A stretch of 64,000 nt of DNA, from positions 1,401,774-1,465,773 of the forward strand of contig BCHH01000009.1 in NCBI GenBank assembly GCA_001599595.1. The letters are read 5' to 3'. The first letter of the stretch is position 1. Each line of letters begins with the position of its first letter. Made by a program: the position numbers and the translations under genes. This DNA is from Beverwykella pulmonaria (taxonomy: Eukaryota > Ascomycota > Dothideomycetes > Pleosporales > Melanommataceae). Shown here piece after piece: positions 45,228 through 55,591 of the stretch. Below the pieces are notes generated by a model. That model saw only the letters and a list, made by a program, of their open reading frames with translations. It was not told the origin of the DNA and searched no databases.

Positions 45228-48200
45228 ATGCAAAACCATTCACCACCGCGCGCGCCGGGGTCCAGCAACGGGACACCCCAACGCGTGAGACCGTCAACAA
45301 ACAATGACGCGAGCCTCCTTTCAAACTCACTGAAGCGCCTTTCACTCGCAAATGCCCCGCCACGCTCGCCCAGCGTACACTCACCTAGATACCCCCCCGA
45401 ACCGCACCGCCTCCCCTCCTCGCCTGGCTTTCCACCCAACGCTGTACGCCGAAGCTCCAGCGTCATGAGCTTGCACCGGTCCTCCTCGCCCGCGCTGGGG
45501 AGGAAATCATCCAGCTCGTCGCTGCGAGGCGACATGCCAGCAACGCCCCGGCCCTCCGTCTCGCGACGGTCTTCGTTCGCCCCGAATATGCCCTCCCCTA
45601 TTGGGTCCAAGTCGCCACTCATTCCGCCGGTGGAGGAGAAGCCGCCCTTGCGCGCGTGCGATGTCGCCGAGGACTATTTTAAGAGAGAGCTGGCGGTGCA
45701 CGAGGGTGTGGCGGGCGCCGCGGCGGCAGGAACCATTGTCATTGTCCACGACCAATGCTATGGACACCGCTACTCGAGGCCCAAGACGCCCAAGAGCACC
45801 CTCAGCCTGATCATGGAGCGGCCGGAGCGGATCCTCGCAAGTGTTTTGGGGATATCCGCCGCCTATGTACGGCTTGGAGAGAGACACTGCGAGGGGAGCA
45901 ACCCACCACACCCAGACCAGAACCCAGACCGCGTCCCTTTCAAAATTCGGAAGACGTCCCGGGCCGTCGATATCACTTCGCCAGTGGTCACAAACGTGCA
46001 TGGAGTAAAGTGGATGGAGGAGCTGAAGTCGCTGTGTGACAATGCGGAGCGCAAGCTGGCGTCTACCGGAAAGGAGCTCAGCAGAGAGGGCCCGATGGTG
46101 CCTGGACAGCCACCGAAGGAACCGTTCCACACGGGCGATCTATATCTCTGCGCGGAATCATTGAACGCCTTCCAGGGGGCCTTGGGTGGTGTCTTGGATG
46201 CAGTCGATGCCGTGTTTCAGGGCACCAGCATGGGCACCGGTCCCTCGCGCGCCTTCGTCTGCGTGCGCCCCCCAGGCCACCACTGTTCCGCAGACTTCCC
46301 CTCTGGCTTCTGCTGGCTGAACAATGTCCATGTTGGCATTGAGCACGCCATGATGACCTATGGGTTGACCCACGCCGCCATTATCGATTTCGACCTGCAC
46401 CACGGAGACGGCTCGCAGTCTATTACGTGGGCACGAAATAACAAGGTGCAGAACATGTCCAAGAATACTCCGAATTGGAAGAAGACCTCGATTGGCTACT
46501 TCAGCTTGCACGACATCAACTCGTACCCTTGTGAAGATGGCGATGATGCCAAAGTACAGGCAGCGAGCATCTGCATCGACAACGCCCATGGCCAATCGGT
46601 CTGGAACATCCACCTACAAAGCTGGAGAACCATCGACGAATTCTGGAGCATCTATGAAGAAAAGTACCTGGTATTGCTCGAAAAGACCCGCCAGTACTTG
46701 AAGTACCACACCCATCGGCTGAAGAATTCGCCCAACCATCCTACTCCTAAAGCAGCCATCTTCTTGTCTGCCGGGTTTGACGCCAGCGAATGGGAGACTG
46801 CTGGTATGCAGAGGCATTCCGTGAATGTACCCACAGAATTCTACGCGAGATTTACCCGAGATGTTGTTCGACTCGCTGAGGAAGCCGGTACGGGAGTGGA
46901 AGGCCGGGTTATTTCGGTGTTGGAAGGTGGATACAGCGAGCGAGCACTGGCTAGTGGTGTCTTGAGCCATATCAGTGGCCTCTGTGATGGCCAAGTCTGG
47001 TCAGACTCACGTCCGTCCAAGGGCTTTGCAACTGATATGCGTCAGAGGCTCGGGGGGTTGAGTGGGTTGAGCATGCAAGATGAGAATGTTCCGACTGCAC
47101 CGTCGCCGACGCCCATTGTCTACGACCCGCACTGGTGGTCGGAGTCCAATCTAGCAGAGCTACAGAACCTGGTGAACCCTGCGCCAGCTGCGATTCCGAA
47201 GAAACCACGAACAGGACCTCCCCCCACCTATTCTTCCCCAACCCAGTCCTTTACCGCCAAAGTCGTTGATCCTTCCAAAATGTACCGCAGCATTCCTGGC
47301 AAGTACATGTCTGCAAGCCCTTCACGAGCGCCAACACCGCCTCCTCCGGATGTCGATTGGGCTACAGCAGCGCAGGCGTTAAGTAGGCTGTTGATTCCCT
47401 CGGATCGACAGACGCAGAGCTGCAAGCCGGAGGAGCTCGCAGAGCCCAAAGTCAAGAAGGAAAAGCCAGTAGCACCCGTGCTAAACTCCGTACGCGTCGA
47501 CCCCTCAGGACGACAATTGCGGGGCAGAAAACCTGCTACGTACGCTGATCCGGATTCGGGTGACGAGAAACTTTCTGTACGTCCAGCATCGAGGGCGAAC
47601 CGACGAAGGACGATTGCAGATTTGCCTGTAGGGGTCGCAGAACCTCCAGCCGGAACGCGAACGGTATCGCGTCGCATGAGCATAGCCTCGAGCGTCGGCT
47701 CTGTGACTGGTGATGTGAATGCAAGCCGAGCATCAAGTGTCGCGGCCAGCAGGAGGAGTATCACGCCGGCACCAGGTGTGACTTCCAATGGAGTGCAAGT
47801 AAAGAAGGTCAGGGGAACTTCGACCGCTGCATCTCGCGTACCAAAAAATCTGCCTCCTCCGGTTCCACGCGTGCCTTCAGGCTATCAGAACAAGACGGCC
47901 CCGTCCAAAGAGAAGGAGAATGACATGGACCAGTTGACGACAGGTCTAAAGCGGATCACGTTGAGGCTTCCGCCAAAGGAAGAGTACGAGGCTCGAGAGA
48001 GGCAGAAGGAAGCAGAAAAGAAAGCCGCTGCAAAACCCCGAAAAGTGGCAGCTCCTAGAACGACGAAAGCCACTACGAAGACAGCTGCAAAACCAGCCGC
48101 CACGAAGAAAGCTCCTGCTCGGCAAGCCAAGTCTTCTGTCGAGCCGGAAATATCACCGGCAATACCAGTTCCATCGCCTGAGCCTCCGAAGCTGGAGACG

Positions 48201-48800
48201 ATAGCAACAGCACCTCTGGAGGCGCCGCAGCCCATACAGGCAGATCATGTTCCAAGCGTGCTCCCCGTTGCGAACGAACGTCGGGTATCCACAGAACCGA
48301 TCCAGCCTCCCACGGAGCTGCGAGAAATGGACATCACTCCAGATCAACTCCCCAAGCCATCGTTCACAACTGCAGTTGAGCCGCTGCCTATGACCCTATC
48401 TCCGCCGCGCCCTGATACGCCGCCGCCGCCGCCGCCAGCCACCATGCCGCAGTTTGTCGCTCACTCATTCGACACCCCGCCCACAATGAATGGCAGCCAA
48501 GGTGTGAAGGAGGAGCCTCAGGCACCGGTGGTACAATGGATGCTGCCGAATGGAATTGCCGCTCTCCCGGCGAATACAGCAGCTGCAGGACATGCAATCA
48601 TGTCTCCAGCCAGCAAGCGGCATGACTTACCGAAATTTGCAGCGAACGGCATGATCCCCTTTGCATCTAACCCCAACATTGCAACGACGAGCATGGGTAC
48701 ACCAGTGCCGTCGAGTCAACAGGCTGGAGGTGTTGCGAAGAGCGAAGCAATAAAGCAAGAGAGTGACATTTGGGAGGTGCCGGAGACGCCTGCCCGCTAA
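45228..48800 (+). CDS. HOS3: Hos3-type histone deacetylase
   Basis: The product is a 1190-residue zinc-dependent deacetylase from one uninterrupted exon of 3.57 kb. The start is the first ATG in frame (MQNHSPPRAP). A Ser/Pro-rich N-terminal region comes before the catalytic domain at about residues 150-620. RPPGHHCSADFPSGFCWLNN carries the active-site His pair (about residues 348-349). IIDFDLHHGDG and FLSAGFDASEWE supply the metal ligands, and LEGGYSE closes the domain. The second half is disordered and Pro/Ala/Lys-rich, with a KKAAAKPRK/TTKTAAKPAATKKA stretch that could serve as a nuclear signal or bind DNA. Fungal Hos3 enzymes share this long tail. A class II-like, trichostatin-resistant activity is known for yeast Hos3. 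Confidence 0.93.
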   Translation: MQNHSPPRAPGSSNGTPQRVRPSTNNDASLLSNSLKRLSLANAPPRSPSVHSPRYPPEPHRLPSSPGFPPNAVRRSSSVMSLHRSSSPALGRKSSSSSLRGDMPATPRPSVSRRSSFAPNMPSPIGSKSPLIPPVEEKPPLRACDVAEDYFKRELAVHEGVAGAAAAGTIVIVHDQCYGHRYSRPKTPKSTLSLIMERPERILASVLGISAAYVRLGERHCEGSNPPHPDQNPDRVPFKIRKTSRAVDITSPVVTNVHGVKWMEELKSLCDNAERKLASTGKELSREGPMVPGQPPKEPFHTGDLYLCAESLNAFQGALGGVLDAVDAVFQGTSMGTGPSRAFVCVRPPGHHCSADFPSGFCWLNNVHVGIEHAMMTYGLTHAAIIDFDLHHGDGSQSITWARNNKVQNMSKNTPNWKKTSIGYFSLHDINSYPCEDGDDAKVQAASICIDNAHGQSVWNIHLQSWRTIDEFWSIYEEKYLVLLEKTRQYLKYHTHRLKNSPNHPTPKAAIFLSAGFDASEWETAGMQRHSVNVPTEFYARFTRDVVRLAEEAGTGVEGRVISVLEGGYSERALASGVLSHISGLCDGQVWSDSRPSKGFATDMRQRLGGLSGLSMQDENVPTAPSPTPIVYDPHWWSESNLAELQNLVNPAPAAIPKKPRTGPPPTYSSPTQSFTAKVVDPSKMYRSIPGKYMSASPSRAPTPPPPDVDWATAAQALSRLLIPSDRQTQSCKPEELAEPKVKKEKPVAPVLNSVRVDPSGRQLRGRKPATYADPDSGDEKLSVRPASRANRRRTIADLPVGVAEPPAGTRTVSRRMSIASSVGSVTGDVNASRASSVAASRRSITPAPGVTSNGVQVKKVRGTSTAASRVPKNLPPPVPRVPSGYQNKTAPSKEKENDMDQLTTGLKRITLRLPPKEEYEARERQKEAEKKAAAKPRKVAAPRTTKATTKTAAKPAATKKAPARQAKSSVEPEISPAIPVPSPEPPKLETIATAPLEAPQPIQADHVPSVLPVANERRVSTEPIQPPTELREMDITPDQLPKPSFTTAVEPLPMTLSPPRPDTPPPPPPATMPQFVAHSFDTPPTMNGSQGVKEEPQAPVVQWMLPNGIAALPANTAAAGHAIMSPASKRHDLPKFAANGMIPFASNPNIATTSMGTPVPSSQQAGGVAKSEAIKQESDIWEVPETPAR

Positions 48801-49950
48801 TTGTTTCCGCGTTCGTCGCTGTCGTACGACGTGTTTGCATGTACGATGGCACGGGGCAGGGTTCGATTGAGTTTGGGTTATAGCTCTCACGTCGTCGGAT
48901 CACTCTATTGCGCCACGCAAGGCGTGAGATTCATCTACGCGGGGGCGGGGGGTTCCATATTTCATCATTCGACAACTGCGTAGGTTTTGGTTTGAAACGG
49001 CGTGCTCATTGCGTCTTTCGAGGCTGCTGTCAGATCGGCTTCGGCTTCGGCATGGCGCAGCAGCATTGGATGTGTTGGGGCGTTTAGCGTGGCGATTGGT
49101 GTAGAGGGGACGAGGAAAATTACTTTTCTGGGCGTTCGTGCGTGAGGATTGGGATTGGCGAATCGGATGGTGGCCTGCGTACCCTGGCGTAATGTGGTGG
49201 GGACGGCATGGCGTTTTTGGATCATGGCCTGCGTGTGGCATGGCAATCTTTTTCATCTTCGATCTTCACCCCTCTTGTAATCGGCCCTGCTCTTTTGCGT
49301 ACCTTTCTGCACAGTTCTCCTTTTCCTTGCTTCTGGTATTGTTCAGAGATACCCGCCTGTGCACAGGCTTGCGGGACGGCTAGCGTTTGAGGATCTAGGA
49401 CGGCCTTCGGCTGATAATCGAGTGCATGTTCTTCCAGGCGCCTGGTGCGGAAAAACGCTGTGAAGAGGCGACTTCCCCCGCTCCTTGGCCCGTCACAAGG
49501 CACGCAGGAGGTCCCGTTCAGGTGCGAAGCGTTGCAGGCGTAGCGAGGGCACAGCAAATGAAGGGCTGCGACTCTTGTCATGCGGCGTGCGCAGGTCGTG
49601 CAGCTGCGGGGAGGAGCTTAGGCCTCCGCCAAGCACCTACATGACGTACCCTGGGGCAAGCTTGACGCCTTCGACGTGTTGTACAAGAAATAAACACTGC
49701 CGCCTCTCCTCTCCTCTCCTTTTCTCTCCCAATCTCACGTACACTCGTCTACGCTTCTGTGTCTTCGGAGTGCACAGCTGGGATTTACTGACCTGACTTG
49801 ACGCTCTTCACTGTTTAGGAGAGACTGCCACTGAGATTCTGCTCGACAGGCTCAGACCACAGTCACCCAATCTCATTACCTCCAGCAATTTGACGCAAAT
49901 CACGACCTCGAGACTTCAATTTCTCTAACTCACCCCAGCCGACCACCGCA
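48801..49950. other. intergenic stretch with a CT-rich tract
   Basis: No gene is seen. A CCTCTCCTCTCCTCTCC tract at about 49704-49730 precedes the next gene by about 230 bases and is probably a promoter or leader element. Such CT tracts are common before transcription starts in filamentous fungi. Confidence 0.5.
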
Positions 49951-51211
49951 ATGCCAGAAAACGGAGCAGCCACCAGTGGGCCCAACCGCCGTATGTACCC
50001 CCCGTTTCTTCTCCCGCTACCAAATCTTCTCTGCCTCCGCCTCTCCCCAACTCACGCCCAGCACGTACTCTCCCGCTTCAAGCCGCTTTGGTAACAGTTC
50101 GGTGCCTCCAGTCAACCCGTTTGCGCGCCGTGAGGAATTCTCCAGCCAGCATCTGCTGCTGTACAAGATCACGACAGCGATCACGTACTTGTTGCTGCTG
50201 GTTACGGCGTTCTATTACACGTTCAACAGCCCGCATGAGGGGGAGAAGCCCCACGGCAAGCATGGCAAGCATGGCAAGCATGTCGAGCACGTGTATTATG
50301 GCCAGAGCACGATTTGGGGCCAGAATGATTTGCACCCCACGGCCTACTCGCAGAATTTCATCATCACGAGTGTGTACTGGTAAGCTTATGTTCCTGTTCA
50401 GGTTCAGTCAACCTTTCTCCACAGGTCACAAATCAGTATCCTGGTAGTTTGTTAGCTTAGGGACGAGAATGGGAGGCTTGGAGAAGGCAACACTGCTGAC
50501 CATCCACAATCAGGGTCGTCCTCTTCGTCCTCCAGCTCGTCTATGCCTGGTCTCTCTACTCCTCTGACAGCGTGTACGTCTCGGCCGCTGGCAACATTGG
50601 CTCCCACTACCTAGCCAGCAACCTACTTCTCTTCGGCTTCATCCACCTATGGGTACGCTCGTTCTTCTGGCTCGCCGAGCTGCTGCTCGTCATCAACTTC
50701 TTCAATCTCTCCTTGGCCTACTTCCGCCACAGCACCACGCCCCGTCTCATCCATATCGGAACCGTCAGTGGTCCCCTGGCCTGGAACTTTGTTGCTCTGT
50801 ACTGGGTTGGCGCAGTCGCTGTGCACAAGCATCCCGATAACTTAATCCCGAGGGTTGTGGCCAATATCTTCATCTGGGGTATTCTGGGCTATGGCGTGTT
50901 TTTCTTAGCTGCCTTCAAAGATTACACTATTGGATTTGCGTTGTCCATTTTGGCTTTCTGTAAGTTCAACCAACCCCGTACATCAATGGTGGACATGGGA
51001 CTCATATGATGCAGCCACCGGCGTCGGCCAATTCTTCACCAAGATCCCAGTTCTCCAGCTCCAGTGGATCTTTGCCTTCACCATCGGCGGCATCCTCTTC
51101 CTCCTCTCCCTCGCAGTCGGCGTCCCTGGCCTTCTTGGCCGCGACCCGTTCAAGCGCGGCGAGATTGTCGCCGAGGACCGCGAGCGCGCTCCTCTGCTTG
51201 CGGACGAATAG
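49951..51211 (+). CDS. multi-pass membrane protein, probably DUF1774
   Basis: The product is a 322-residue membrane protein. Exons fit 49951-49994, 50098-50379, 50514-50959 and 51015-51211. The first junction is uncertain: the stronger GTATGT donor (49991) would break the frame, whereas GTACCC at 49995 keeps it. NPFARREEFSSQHLLLYKI leads into the first TM helix. A His/Lys-rich loop (HGKHGKHGKHVEH) lies between helices 1 and 2. At least six hydrophobic segments follow, with LQLQWIFAFTIGGILFLLSL near the end and an acidic cytoplasmic tail ending PLLADE. It resembles the fungal DUF1774 family, recalled without a search. Function is unknown. Confidence 0.8.
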
Positions 51212-52062
51212 GCTCTCTCGCCCACAACACATCGCTATCTCTGAGCACTGACATGTCGCCGATTCTCAACTCTTGGCAGTTTGATAGGGGACGTACTATG
51301 GCTGACGAAAAACCGACACGGATTCTCCACTTGTCTTTCACATCACATATACGAGGCAACAGATTGTTAGACAGCACACCAAAAAGGGGGTTCAGGTTAT
51401 GGAACGGGGTTTCTGGGGCATATCATTTTCTTTTCCTTTAATTGAGTGGAAATGCAATGCAATTCTGTAAATAGATACCCTTTTAATTACTAGCTAGCCT
51501 GTCGACGGTCAATTGTAATTTACGTTTCCATACTTAAGTGTACACAGGTTGTAACGTGACCCCTTCTGGCATATACAGCGGTATGGGTAGCCATGTTCTG
51601 GCCTCTTCCCCCCATTGCTGGAATTGCCTACCTAGGCTGGTCTTAGTTTGAAGATGTTGTGCATCTGGAATGGCACTTGTGTATATCTTGATGACAGGGC
51701 ACGGAACTTACACACATCCCGTGGTATGCGGTGAAGGTATGGCATTCATCTACACTGAACATTTATCCTTCTGTCGGAATTACTGGTTTGGGCAATGATG
51801 GTTCGGGCAATAAGGAAGTGAATGGGTTTTTAGAAATTGATCCCTGCGGAATCGCAACGCAGACCGTGATAGAAAAGATTTGAGCATAGTTCACTATATG
51901 ATATGAGATCAAGGTTCGACAAGAACACTCTCACATCCATTCAATGTGCATACAAACAGGACGCTATCAATATCGCGATCGTTATATATCAGTGTCTCAT
52001 CCGTCTCTCATTGCCCTCTCCTCCTCATCTCCTCACCCTTCACACTTCACCTCTCCTCGCCC
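51212..52062. other. stretch between convergent genes
   Basis: The membrane-protein gene and the adaptin gene converge here, so the stretch should hold two 3' untranslated regions. No coding signal was found. Confidence 0.5.
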
Positions 52063-54540
52063 TCAAAGCAGCAAATCCTGCCCCCCCTGATCCCCCTCGC
52101 CCCCAGGACTAACCACCTGTTGTGGCGCATTCTGGTTCACCACCCAACCTCCCCCGCCCCCATTATGATTCTGTACAATCGGGCTCCCGCCAAAACTACT
52201 CTGCCTCCCAACGCCCGCAAAATACAAGTCCGCCTCACTGACCGCCGCCGACAGATTCCCCGTGCTCCCATTCCCATTTCCGTTTTGGTTTCCGTTTTGA
52301 TTTCCGTTGCTAGGGGAGGGGGCGGAGTGGAAGGGATAGGTTGAGGAGGTGTCGATGCCGAGTTTGCCCCGCTCCGAGGCGGCGCGGTCGCGTGCTTGTT
52401 GCGCTGCTTTGACAGTGGGTAGTTCGGCGCGTTGTAAAGCGGGCGAGTCTTGCAACTTCCTACTTCTCGCGGAGCGGAAGACCTGGTTGACTGGCTTCAG
52501 ATATACTGTGGCCAGCGTCCCGACATTGAGGCACATTTCCTCGAGGGTCGCGGGGTCAAGTTTCTCCGACTCCTCGGCCGTGATGGGCGGTTTTTCGCCC
52601 ATGACAATCTTCTTGGCTTCTTCGGGCGCGAGGGAGAGCAGACGCCAGTACATATATCCTCTGTCCCGCAGGTCGGGGTTGTCTGTTTCTTCGGTGGCCC
52701 ATTTCAGGACTTTGGGGACGAGGGAGGAGCCCCTTGTCGGGCGCTGGATGAAGAGTTTTACGGTAGCCGTGAGAAGCGCGAGTTGCACTTCGTGCGTCTC
52801 CTCACGAAAGGCGTCAAGGAAGTCCTCGAGCAACACGTCCGAGTCCTCTATGCGGTCGGCGTACTGCCCGATTACCCAAATCATCGCTGCTTTGGCTTCG
52901 GGCTCGTCGAGAGAATCGAGGTTCTCGCATAAGGTAGAAATGATGGATTCGTATTGGTTAGGGTATTTGCGAAAGATGTTACGAATTACAACGGTGGCTT
53001 CTTGTACGATGTATGATACTTTGGTGGAGACGAGGGTCAGGAGCGTGCTAATGCAGAGTTGGCTGGAGGGAGGGATTTTAATGGCGAGTTTGCCGATGGC
53101 GCGGACAGACTTGCGGACGAAGTCTACGTCAATTTCGGTTGCGTATCTGAGCCGTTAGTTGAGAGTACTGCATGAGCAGGGAGGAATACGTACTCTGCCA
53201 ATTCGGTCAAGACCTCCTTGATGTTTCGCTCTGTCGCCAGCATGAAAATCAATTCTAGCTTCGTCACCTTGACGTAAATCGGATCGTTGTATTTGCAGAA
53301 AAAGACGCGGATATCGTTCCGCAGCACTTCTGGCCGCCGTTGGAGGATGAGAAGCGCATTTCGAAGGGCCAGGTACTGTATTTCCGGGCCCTTGGAGAGG
53401 AGTGTGACGAGGGGTGGCGAGAGCTTGTTACAGAGTGATGTGACTACTTTTTGGTCGGCAATATAGTTCAAGAGGTATAGAATAACGCGAATGCAGGTCA
53501 AAACGACAGCAGAATTGGAGTGTGAGAGGCGGGGTGAGATGCGTTCGGCGAGGAGGGCGGCTTCTGCCGTGTCACTGGGGACGTAGTTCATCATGGCCTC
53601 GAGGATGTACGTCTGGCCCCATTCGGAGCAGTCCGGCAAGATGGAGACGATCTTGGAGGCGCTTGCGTAGTCGATGGTCAACTTGATGTTCTCGCTCCGC
53701 TCCCAGATGTCCATCAGTCCCGCCAAGGCACTCGACACCACGGTGGGATTCTCATCCCTCAGCATGCCGTTCAATCGGTCGATCAGATCGGATGCTTCCA
53801 CCAGTGTTCTGTCGTGGTCGTAGAGCTTGGCGACACAAAAAGCGGCCGTCTTCCGCACGTATGGGTCGGCATCTCGCAGGAGATTCTTGAGATGTGGCAC
53901 CGTCGCCTCGACGTACTCCCGCACGTGGATGTACGACATGGTGCGCAGGGCGAGGGCGCGCACCAGGGGATTATTGTCGTGCAGGTCCTCCTGGATGATG
54001 GGCAGGGCCTTGAGGGCAATGTCGGGTTTTATCCTGGCATAGTTGACCAGGAACAAGAAGCACCTGCGTCGTCAGCCGTCATGCCTCGTCCCTGCGTATC
54101 GATATGTACCCACATCTTCTTGATCTCCAGGCTCGGGATGTGCATGCAGCCAACAATGTCCGGGAACAGGGCCACCATGTCGTTGTTGCTCATGGTCATA
54201 TTAGCCACGATCTTCTTCAGGGCCGTCTTCTTCGCGGAGAAGTTCTTGTCCTTCTTCCCGCCGCTGTTGAGCTCCAGTCGCAGCTCGGCTACTTTGCCCT
54301 GTGGTGAACGGAGATACTGTAAGCGCGCGCTGTCGAAGGCGTAGGGGATGAACATGGCGACATGGTTTGTACGGGGGGAGGATGGGGATCAGAGTATGGC
54401 GACTTTGATTAATGCTGAGATAAGAGCACATGTGGGTAGGGTGTGCGACAGCAGGAGAGCAGATGTGGGTAAGGTGTGCGACAGTAGGAGAGCACACATA
54501 CCCTCGCAAAGAGCTTCGCATCCTGGCCGCCGGCACTCAT
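52063..54540 (-). CDS. beta-adaptin, AP-1/AP-2-type clathrin adaptor large subunit
   Basis: The product is a 725-residue adaptor subunit that links cargo and clathrin at the trans-Golgi/endosome. Exons on the minus strand fit 54540-54502, 54298-54114, 54063-53194 and 53146-52063. The first exon has 13 codons ([13 protein letters not shown]) and joins [19 protein letters not shown]. The trunk is a run of armadillo-like helices with the near-invariant [19 protein letters not shown] and [20 protein letters not shown]. Arg/Lys residues near KKDKN and KKTALKK belong to the membrane-lipid binding site. The C-terminus is a low-complexity Asn/Gly hinge ([15 protein letters not shown]). The usual ear domain is missing, as in other fungal AP-1 beta chains. 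AP-1 (Apl2) is more likely than AP-2, but this is not proven. Confidence 0.93.
54424..54489. repeat. 33-bp tandem repeat inside adaptin intron 1
   Basis: Two adjacent copies of a 33-bp unit contain ATGTGGGTAGGGTGTGCGAC and its near-copy. They lie in the 203-nt first intron of the adaptin gene, close to its 5' splice site. A third, partial copy reaches the exon border. Confidence 0.7.
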
Positions 54541-54981
54541 GCTGGGCTACCTATCTCGTTTCCAAGGCCTGCGCAGTACCGGTATGCATGTGCCCAGCGG
54601 TAGCACGCTCAAGCAACAGCTCCCCTCTCCCGTGAACGTCTTAGCCCCCCTCCTTTACGGGGTGCGGTGGAATCCGGGGATGTGATTGGCGGTGCGTGAT
54701 TTAATCTGTACACACGAAGTGGCGCATGTCGTGGGCGCAGAGGTCGGGCTCGGAGGGTAGAATGGAGGCGGAATCGGTGGATGTTTTGTGAATTGAATGT
54801 TTTGCGACATGCAAGAGCAGACCGACGTCGTTCTGCGGGAAGGTGGCCGTGCTCGCGCTAGCCGGGGCCGGCCGAGCGAAGTGGAAACTCAACACCACGC
54901 AGCCATCACCGCCGCGGCACCCACAACCTCCGTCGAAATCAACCGACACCACGCCTCAGTCGCATATCTTCCCCTGTCGCC
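54541..54981. other. divergent promoter, beta-adaptin and EMC4
   Basis: The two genes start 441 bases apart and point away from each other. Both are secretory-pathway genes, so joint control is possible. No other feature was seen. Confidence 0.5.
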
Positions 54982-55591
54982 ATGTCCTCGCAGCCCCCAC
55001 CGCCCCCGCAGTGGGTTATGGACCTCGAAACCCCCCCTTCGAACAAGCCTAAAAATGCGTCCATCCCCGACCCGCCGGGCTTCACAGCTTCCCTTACGCG
55101 TAAGGAGCGCTCGCAGTCGTCCAAAACCGCCGTACGCAAGGCGCCAACACCCGAGGAGATGGACACACTGAAGCTGAAGAAGGCATGGGAGCTCGCCATT
55201 GCGCCGGCGAAGCAGCTGCCCATGAACGCCATCGGTCAGCATCCCAACCACGAAACTAGAGGACCCTCTGCTGACAACAATTTCAGGAATGTACATGACC
55301 GGCAACACCCTCCAGATCTTCTCCATCTTCATGGTCTTCACCCTCTTCAAGACACCCGTCCTCGCCATCCTTGCCATCCAGCGCAGCTTCGCTCCGTTCG
55401 AGACCCCTGGAACCGCCTACCGCCTCTACAGTGTAAAGCTGGTATATGTGTTGACGAATCTGCTGATGCTGGGCCTGGGAATATGGAAGGTGAATCAGAT
55501 GGGGTTGCTGCCGACGACGCGGTCAGATTGGCTGGCTTGGGAGGGCGAGAGGACGTGGTCCGAAAGGGCGCTGCCGCGGGAGTGGCTATGA
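54982..55591 (+). CDS. EMC4: ER membrane protein complex subunit 4
   Basis: The product is a 185-residue membrane protein of the EMC insertase in the ER, which puts moderately hydrophobic helices into the membrane. Exons fit 54982-55234 and 55287-55591. The family block (DUF1077) is clear: KKAWELAIAPAKQLPMN, then IGMYMTGNTLQIFSIFMV and TLFKTPVLAIL with a first TM pair. VKLVYVLTNLLMLGLGIWKV is another TM helix. The C-terminal LLPTTRSDWLAWE is typical. The N-terminal 60 residues are Pro-rich and cytosolic. The length matches yeast Emc4 (about 190 residues). Confidence 0.92.

Noticed and set aside
54201..54536. Minus-strand open frame of 111 codons overlapping adaptin exons 1 and 2.
   Set aside because: It is out of frame with the conserved adaptin and spans its first intron, so it is a shadow frame.
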